Below are positions 39,076-48,000 of a stretch of DNA of 64,000 nucleotides, piece after piece (positions within the stretch are counted from its first letter, which is position 1; each line of letters begins with the position of its first letter). The DNA comes from Cristatella mucedo (lineage: Eukaryota; Bryozoa; Phylactolaemata; Cristatellidae), in assembly GCA_009760855.2 (NCBI GenBank), contig WPIO01000027.1, positions 1,992,501-2,056,500 on the forward strand, in the 5' to 3' direction. Position numbers and translations under genes: made by a program. Below the pieces are notes generated by a model. The model was not told where the DNA came from. It ran no database searches and saw nothing but the letters and a program-made list of their open reading frames with translations.

Positions 39076-42000
39076 CCTGTAAATATAATTAATAAACGCA
39101 CATTTTATTACAGCATTTGGTGGGTCTTTGTGATTCGTTCTTCGTATGCATGTACCTGCTTACACTATCCCTGCTGCTTGCTGTTGTTACCATCAATCAT
39201 TTGGTAAAGCTTTCTATGAAGCATCTGTAAAGTGCCTAGAAAGAGATTAAGTGCTCTGGAGGTGCTATAAAATGTATTATTATCATTACTATTATTTGTG
39301 TAGCGACCTAAGACAACTTAATCTCCATACAGACATATACAGACACCATCATGAGGCTAACCAGACATCTGACAGGAAATGACAGCAACGAATAACTCTG
39401 GGTTTTGTGCAGGGAAAGTTACAGTTCAAGTTATTTGCAACTTGTCAAAAAATGGCATCTACCCAGCAAAGGCGTCGAGCATCAGATTAAAGAAGCCGAT
39501 TACAAGCCCGGATGGGGCACGGTCTGCCTAATGCCGCTGGCCTTGGCACTGCCACCAGGCACAGGAAGCAAGCAGAGTTGAATTAGCACTAGCTAAAACA
39601 TCCTAGTTGAAGTCAGCAGTTCACCAGTTCACGGTGTTTCGACGAACAAAACAGAAGACGTGCGCAGCATGGGGGTGCGCGGCATGGACCAGCACAGCAG
39701 CATGGCACACCTGATGGACAAGGCGAGCACGCCGAGCTTCCAGCGCTGCTGTAGGTGCCAGCTGTGCACGGCTGGGCCACCGCAGCTGCAGACGAGCAGC
39801 TGGAGCCTAAAACGTGAAGGCAAATGAAACTTATGACCCACTCAAGTTTGCCAGCTTCCACAATGACAACTGGATTATACTTTATTGCAACAGGTGCATG
39901 CACCCAACTGCCAGGCAGCAATCTCGAGAAGATCTGCAGTCGAATGTTCTGTTCTGGCCAGCCGGAAGCTTTCCAAGCTGTTGATGATGACATACAAGGC
40001 ACTCACAGGCCTCGAGGCACTGTGATCCATTGATATTTGCCCAAACGGTCCATAAGCAGCCAGAGGATTAACCGAATAAGCAAGCAGGTAAATCCAATTA
40101 AAATCATCGGCATCGGGCCATTCTTTATTCCCAGCTTGTGGCCCTAATTAGAGATGCCTAGGTTATCAAAAAAGTTGGTCAGAGCAAGGAGAAGGCAACG
40201 CGATTGATGCCACAGCATAAAACTGCAACAATTTGCCTTCCCCTTCTCCTGCACTATAAGCCGACCCGAAAATATTTCAGAACTCATCTCTTCCGGCACC
40301 AATAGAATCCTGGAGCTCTTTGGAGCCCTGCAAGGAAGCAGGCTCAAACTCGAGGGCACATGTCACTGCTCACTAAGTTCATTCGTTTTCCCACTAGCTG
40401 CCAACAATGAGGACTGCAATTCCGAAGCTGCAACCCGATCCTATCCAAGATATTTTAGCAGCTCGTGGTCACAGATGACATCAGCACAGCATTAGATGTT
40501 AGTGGCAGCTGCCCCGGCCGTCGCAGCCAGCTCCCCAAAGCATGATCCTAGGTGGCATGCTTGGGTGCAGACCAGCATACCTGCAGGACAAAGCGTGCAT
40601 GTAGCTGCACCGGCCGACGAGTAGCTGCCCGTAGGACAGGGCGTTGGAGATGCGGTCGCGCTCAGAGAGCATTCATAGCCTGAAAAAATGCACGCAGCAT
40701 CGTGCCTGTTATCTGCCACCCGAATTGTGTATGCACGATGCATCCCACACCAATATCTTGCATCTCATAGCAATGGCAGTCCAAAATCTAGCAGCAATAC
40801 ACCAGTGCAACATGGTAAAGACGTAAGCCCTATCCCAAAGCATAAAACCAAAGGCTAAAACTATGGAGAGGGCGGTCAGCTGCATAAAGAACATTCCCAC
40901 GACTTGCCCTATTAGGCAACCAGCGACAGCCGAGTCTCTTCAATAAAGCTAAGGACCTTTTAAAATGAAAATCAGATTTGTATAGCATACAGCATCTCTT
41001 ATCTCTTTATAAGCACTTTAGTTTTTCAGTAAGGGAATTCCCCCAATAGTTAGTGATAGCATGCAAAGTTTCAGCTTGCATGTATGTCCGTTTGTAACTC
41101 CACAAAGCCATGCAGACTATATGGGTAATACACAGGAGATTTTTGTATAGCGCACTCACAGCCTAAGCGGCTTTCGGTACGCATTCGGTAGCCAACAGAC
41201 TTCATCTCATGCAACAAAGAGAAATTGGGAAGCATAGCAGAGTCAGATCAGTTGAGGTAGTGAGTAGCATGGAAGTAGCAGCACAGGACAGCTGAAAAGG
41301 ATGAGCCGTAGTCGGCAGCAGGAGAATAGTTGTCGTTGCATAAGAGTTATGGCAGCGAGTTCCACAGTCTAAGACCTGCTTCGGTCGCCAACGGTCTTTA
41401 AGCAGAGGAATGGAACAGCTAATTCATTGTCCATACAAGACCTGAGGGCACGAAGAGGCTGAAGCTGGTGCAGCAGTTCAGCTAGGTACGGATGAGCCAA
41501 ACAGTGGCAGGCGAAGTGGGTCAGAGTAAGAACTTTGCTCTGTATCCATTGATCAACCGGCAGCCATCCTAGCTCTTTTAGCAAAGGATATACGTGGTCA
41601 AACCTCTGGGACTTGAGGACTAGCCTTGCAGCCATATTCATAGTCAGCTGCAGTGGCCAAGTTGCTTTCCTTGGTAGCCCAGCCAAAAGGGAATTACAAT
41701 AATCAAGCCAAGACAGAACTAAGGAGCTAGTTAAATTTTTTGCAAGCCTCTGTGGAAGACACCTCGTAATCTTAGATAGGGATCAGGCGTGACGGCTAGC
41801 TGTAGAAGCAGTCTTCTGAATGAAGCTTTTGAAGTTTAGGCAGCTGTTAAAAACGACACCTAAATTTCGACCACGTGGTGATGATCGCACAACAGCATCA
41901 CCTATTAGAAGAGCAAAGCTTTTTAATCCAGCCACATGCTTAGGGTATCCTATGAGCAGCAAAATCGTTTTTATCGTCATTTAGTTTCAAGAATTTTTAC

Positions 42001-45000
42001 GACATCCCGGGTCGAATGTCAGCAAGGCAAGTATTAAGTTGGTCATTTGCTGCAGCAGATTCCGACGGTTTGAATGACAAATACAGATGAGCATCGTCAG
42101 CATAAAGGTGATATCCTATTCCATGGGCCTTCGTCACCTTTCCCAGAGGTTGAGTATAAATGGAGAACACCAAGGAACCAAGGACGGATCCTTGAGGGAC
42201 GCTGCAGGTGACCTGACTCGTTTGTGAGACCTGACCCCCACACGACATGGATAAACACGATCAGACAAGTTCGATTTGAACCACGCCAGTGCCTCTTCTG
42301 CCAGACCGGTCGTTGTTCTCAATCGTTCAAGTAGAATATCGTGATCAATAGTGTCGAAAGCATCAGACAGATCTAGCAGAGCTAGGGCAGTGACATTCCC
42401 GTCGTCGTTGCCACGTAGAATTTCATTGTTAACACGGAGGAGAGCAGTTTCGGTAGAGTGCTGCCTCTTGAAACCTGATTGAAATGTTTCTGACATTCCA
42501 TTATTTTCAATGTGTTCAACTAGCTGCTTAGCAACAATTTTTTCAAGAATCTTTGATAAGAAAGGAAGAAGGGAAACTGGGTAATAGTTTGCAAGGACCT
42601 CTGTATCTAATCCAGGCTTTTTTTGCACACTGCACAGTCCTGGAGAACTTCAGGAACCGGAAGACCTTAAAAATTTAAGGCTGGGTAAAGGTCATATGGC
42701 CGGCTGCTCTAGCAGCAGAAGCTGGCACAAGTTCTAGGCACACTGAGTGTGCAGACCTAGACAGCTGGTTGCTGGCCATCTTAGCTGTTTGGGACAACAG
42801 CTAGAATGACTGCCTCAAATCAACAAAAACCTGCAAGGCAAGCTCATCTGAGTGGTTAAATGCTGCTAAGCCATGTCTCTTAGCAAGTCCGGCTGAAGGA
42901 ATAAAGAAACATCACTGCTACACTTACATTTGGCTAAGCAAGAATGCCATAAAGTTGCTTTCAAAATAAGTGTGTTGCCAGCTATGACAACAACAACACA
43001 AAAAATGCTGTAATCGACCAGCTTCAGAACCCTTAGTGGTGTTTGCCATGTCCGATGAACAGGGAAGCCCTTAGTTACTCCAAGCCTGCAATCAATGCGG
43101 TTGTGATCGCTTAATTGAGCAGCTATGTACCCTCCCAAAACGGAGTAAATTCCCCCTAGCCACGACCCTCGAATAACAACTTGAACCGAGGCTGTGCATT
43201 CAACCATAGCACATTGAATTTTCATTCTCTGGTATTTGCTGCTGCAATCGCTGAGCTGAGAGCTAGTGATCTCTGTCGACAGCTTTCCATTGGCTTCAAA
43301 TTAAAGTGACTAGCACTTGGCTGTCTCTCTTTCCTGAACAACAAAGTGAAATCCAATACGACAGGCAGACGTAGGTACATGTAGGTACACGGTAGGTACA
43401 CGGCAGTACTTTCACTAGGTTCAACTTTATTAACAACCTCTACAATAAGCTAGCTTGTTCAGCTAGTGAGTCCATTACAATTACATAACACGTGTGTTAT
43501 ACTAATTATATAATCATTACTCAAGATTGTTACACAATAAAGCATTGCAATTACATGCTGTTGGCACTACCACTTATGCAATAACGTGTTATTGCACAAC
43601 GGTTATTGCATAATGACATGCTTAAGAACTTCACAGAACTATGTAAAAACAGAGTTTTCAGAGGGATGTCATAAAAGCATTCCACTAGGTTGCACTATCT
43701 GCACTATGACCTCCATTGCAATTTTAGTTCAAACCCCTTTCTTGCTTTTTCACATTCTTTGACATCTGGAAACAAATTTTTAATTAAATGGATGTTAACT
43801 ATTCAGAAAATTGAGAATATGCATTGAAGTAAACTGAGAAGAAAGAAGTTTAATTAAATGTTGTGGAATTTTAGCTAATTAATTCCTTTTTCTTTTTGTT
43901 CGGCAGAAGCAATGCTGCTTATTTCACCTGTTATTGCTGGCTTGACTGCGACATTCATAGAGCATCATGAGCAAGTCATTCGGCTTTTTCTACTTCCATT
44001 TATCGGGAATGTTGAGTGAGAGCTGTGTGATGACATTTATCACCCACAAACAGATTTGAGCCATGTGTAAGTTTAACGTTTGCACTGCTGAGCTCAGTGT
44101 TCACCAGTTTTGTCAAATTGACAGTGCACTATGTTCATTTTCCGGAAGCAGAACGGAATTTTAGCTAGATCTGCTGATTTTTTCAAAATGTTCCCGTTCT
44201 GCTTGCAAACTGAAATCTAGTCGACTCATATAATTAATGTTGAAGTGCTCGAGACCAATAAACTAAAGTCAGTGCTGACTAGCTAGCCATGCTGACCAAT
44301 GAAAAGAGAGCTTATAATTTGCACTCCAACACAGGCAATTGAAATAAGAAATTGACTTTAAAATGTGATTTAAAATTAACATCCTTTTTTGTGTGCATGC
44401 ATGCCCTGTAAACTGTGAATGATCTACAGGTTTCCATGAGCAGGACTAGTTCTATCCTTAGAAGTTCGCGAATGTGAACACTGTAACGATTTGGAGAAGC
44501 AGCTGAAGCAAGCGCAGCTTCAGCTGCTTCTCGACTATCGTTATAGTCGACCATCATCTTTGTACAGCAGATCTTGGTGAAGCAAGATCCAATGATGGAA
44601 AAAGCTGGCACAGCAACTGAGCGAGCATCGATAAGGACGAAGCAATAAGGAGTGACGCAGATAGATACCTGCAGGGCATTGACTGCACGCTGCACTCCCG
44701 TTTGCCCTGTACGATCCAGTGCCGCACGCCGTGCACGTGCTATTGTCGACGCCCAGCACGTAGCCAGCTTGGCAAATATACTGAAAGTAGAACAACATCA
44801 GTGGAGCAGCAAAGTCCTAGACACACACTCTCAGCTTTCCGGGACCGGCGTGCAGGTTAGTGCACAGAGCACAGAGTGCCCGACTTCTCGAGCTGCAGGG
44901 CAAGCTGAGCCGTTTACCCACAGATCATCTCATTCAGGCCATGTCACCAACTCTGATGCTAGTTTGTCAAATATGCAATCCAAGCAGACGGAAGTGTGAA

Positions 45001-48000
45001 TACAATTACTTCACTTTATTGAGCTCAGCTGTCCCATTCCTCCGCTTAAAGACCGTTGGTGATAGAAGCTTTAGCTCTGCAGGTCCTAGACTGTGGAACT
45101 TGCTGCCACAATTCTTACGCCACGACAACTACTCTTCTACTGCCGACTATGGCACGTCCTTTTCAGCGGTCCTGAGCTGCTATTTCTATACTACTCACTA
45201 CCTCAACTGCTCTCCTGACTCTGCTATGCTTTCTACTTTTTCTTTGTTGCGTGAGACGACGTCTGTTGGCTACCGAATGCGTACCGAAAGCTGCTTAGGC
45301 TGTGAGTGCGCTATACAAAACTATCCTTCGTAACACCCACATGGTCTTTATGACTTTGTGGAGTTACAGACGGAGATAAATTACATTAAATAGGATGTGC
45401 AACAGCTGAGCTGCAGCGAATGACTAGTTCTGTACACATATACCAGGTGCAGCCGTAAGTCACCGGAGTTATTCGTCCTACCTGCCAAATCAGCTGCCCC
45501 GGTCCTTGGTCCCCACCCCCCCTATAAGCACACATTTTGTAGCAAACTTACACAATGATTGAGGAGTAGATAGTCTGCCCAGCAGATCTGTGAGGGTGGT
45601 GCTACATCAGTTTCTACTCTGCATGGGCCGACCGGCACACTCCCTAGGGCAGGCTATGCAGATGGAGTTTAGGGGTTGGCCTATCGCTGGAGCGCTATCC
45701 GGGACATGCCATACCAGCCAGCCCATCCTGCTTCAAATATGAGGATCATCAAAGGCATTGAAAAAGTCGAGGTGGCCTTATGCTGCTCGAGAGACAAGGC
45801 AGGGACTGCAAAATTTTTAAAAAAAAATGGGTGCAAGAAGGTGAATCGCTCAAGTAGAGCGCTCCCCCCCCCCAACGCGGCTGGCGCTACTCCTACTTAC
45901 GACAGGTGCTTGGTCCGTCGCAGGACACGAGTAGCCGTTCGGGCACGACTGGCACACGTCACTGCCGGCAGCTGAGTAGGTTCCAGCCGTGCAAGCAACC
46001 AGCTGGCTGGTGCTGGGGCAGGCGTAGCCCGCCGGACAGATGGTGCATGCAGCTGCACCTCCGAGGCTCACCGTACCGAGCGGACAAGGAGTGCATGCGT
46101 CGGCACTGGCGCTGCCGGCGCTAGCAGATGCTGCGCCAGCAGGGCAGGGGCTGTAGGGCTGGTCTGTGCCCAGGCAGCTGCAAAACAAACCCAGGTGCCC
46201 TTGACCGTTCGAGTTGTCAGCAGCAGCAGCAGTGGTGGCAGTAGCACAGCATCAGCGGCTACAGCAACAGTCAACAGTAGCACCGCAAGTGATGGCAGCA
46301 GCCGCTGGCCAAGAAGGCCATCAAGGCTGAGCATGGTTCTACTCGCTAGCCGTGGTGGCACACTAGATAAGGCGGTTGCTTTTCACGACCCCGTGGGTTC
46401 GAATCTTGTGGTGGGTAATCTTTCATTGCCTCTGCAAGCGATGGTGATAGCCGTAGAAACCCTTCTGTCTATATACAAAAGAAGCTGTTGAATCAACTAG
46501 TATTTTTTCTTTTTAATTTTTTATCTTATTTTTTTATTTACTTTTACTTCTTGGCTCAGACGGAGGCTGGAAGTAGAGTGGAAGGGTGGAAGCCACGAAT
46601 ATATGCACAAAGGCTTGGTCTTCTTTATTGCTAGGAAAGGCAAAGTGTACGGCAGACAAAATCCACTTTCCCGTTCACCGGGAGGTGTATCGTTGAGGGC
46701 CATTTTCTGACCTCCCTAACAAAAGATGTATTCCCATGAACACTCTTAAGGTGAAGCAAGAGGCTAAACGGAAGCAAAACAGCAGGAAACCGGCCGTGTA
46801 AACTTCTCACAAGAAGGAAGACCAATGCACAACCAAAGAGATACTAACCACAAACAGGCAGCTAAAGTTGGGACCACTTAAGTGAGTCACGTGGTTCTTG
46901 TTTGGGGGGCCCTTCGTGCAAGTATGGCATATCTATATATCAGTCTGCTCTTTACAAGCAACCAAACAGTTAGCATGTTAAACTAACAGCATTGCAAACA
47001 CTCGAAAATCGACCAGCCATCTCTCTTACCGTTTAAAGTGACATTGAAGTATGCTTTACTGACACTACCCATTACAAATATTGCAGAACAACTTGGCCCA
47101 AGCTAATTTTTGTACTACCACAAGTTCGGCTTGAGGGCTTTAATAGTGAAAGATGCCATGGAATTTCCTTTTGCTGGTCCTAACTTTGCAGCAAATGTAA
47201 AGCGCCTAGAAAGAGATTAAGTTCTCTGAGGGCGCTTTATCAAGTGCAATATTATTATTACTAACTCTCCAAACAGCATATAAACTTATCACAGAGTACA
47301 TCCTGGCCTCTTCATCTCACATGGCTGTCAAAGACCAGTGCATAGCTGCGCACACAGACGATGAAGTTTTCTCGGTGCTAGTGGCAACGTAATAATGCAA
47401 TCTGCACTTATCTCATCTCGTGGAAGAGTTGAATGTACAATAGCATTAGCATTGTGGGCTACACACTTGCAACATCAATAGTGACATGTTAGTCCCAAAT
47501 CCAAAGGAGTGAACCTCATGTTTCCGCCATTGAATCCCAACCACTTGTTAGACATGGATGTTGGTCAGTACTACGAAATTATAGTCGGTGTTGCGCAAAA
47601 TAAAAAATTAAGTAGGAGATTCTATAGCACAGTCAATCTCACTGTGGCATTTAAAGGCAACGTTATGTGAATGAAGCTACAGCTTACTTGGTTGGTACAC
47701 CTACATAATATTCTTCTCTAGGTAGATATGGTGGATTTCTGATGCTGCTTCTGCCGTGAAACTAACGCACGAAACATTTTATCGGGTTATAAGAAAATCC
47801 CAGACCGTCCGTGCTGGGATGGGAGAGGTAGGTGGCAGTTTTGGGCCAGCCATGCATGCTGCAACCAGCAGCGGGGAAGCCTGAGTGTATTACAGACATC
47901 ACTTTAGGGTTTTCACTATCAAAAATTGATGCGAATCGCCTTCAAGTAGGAGACTGAAAGTAAATCTGAAGAGCTCGATCTCCATCCCAACCAATGACTT

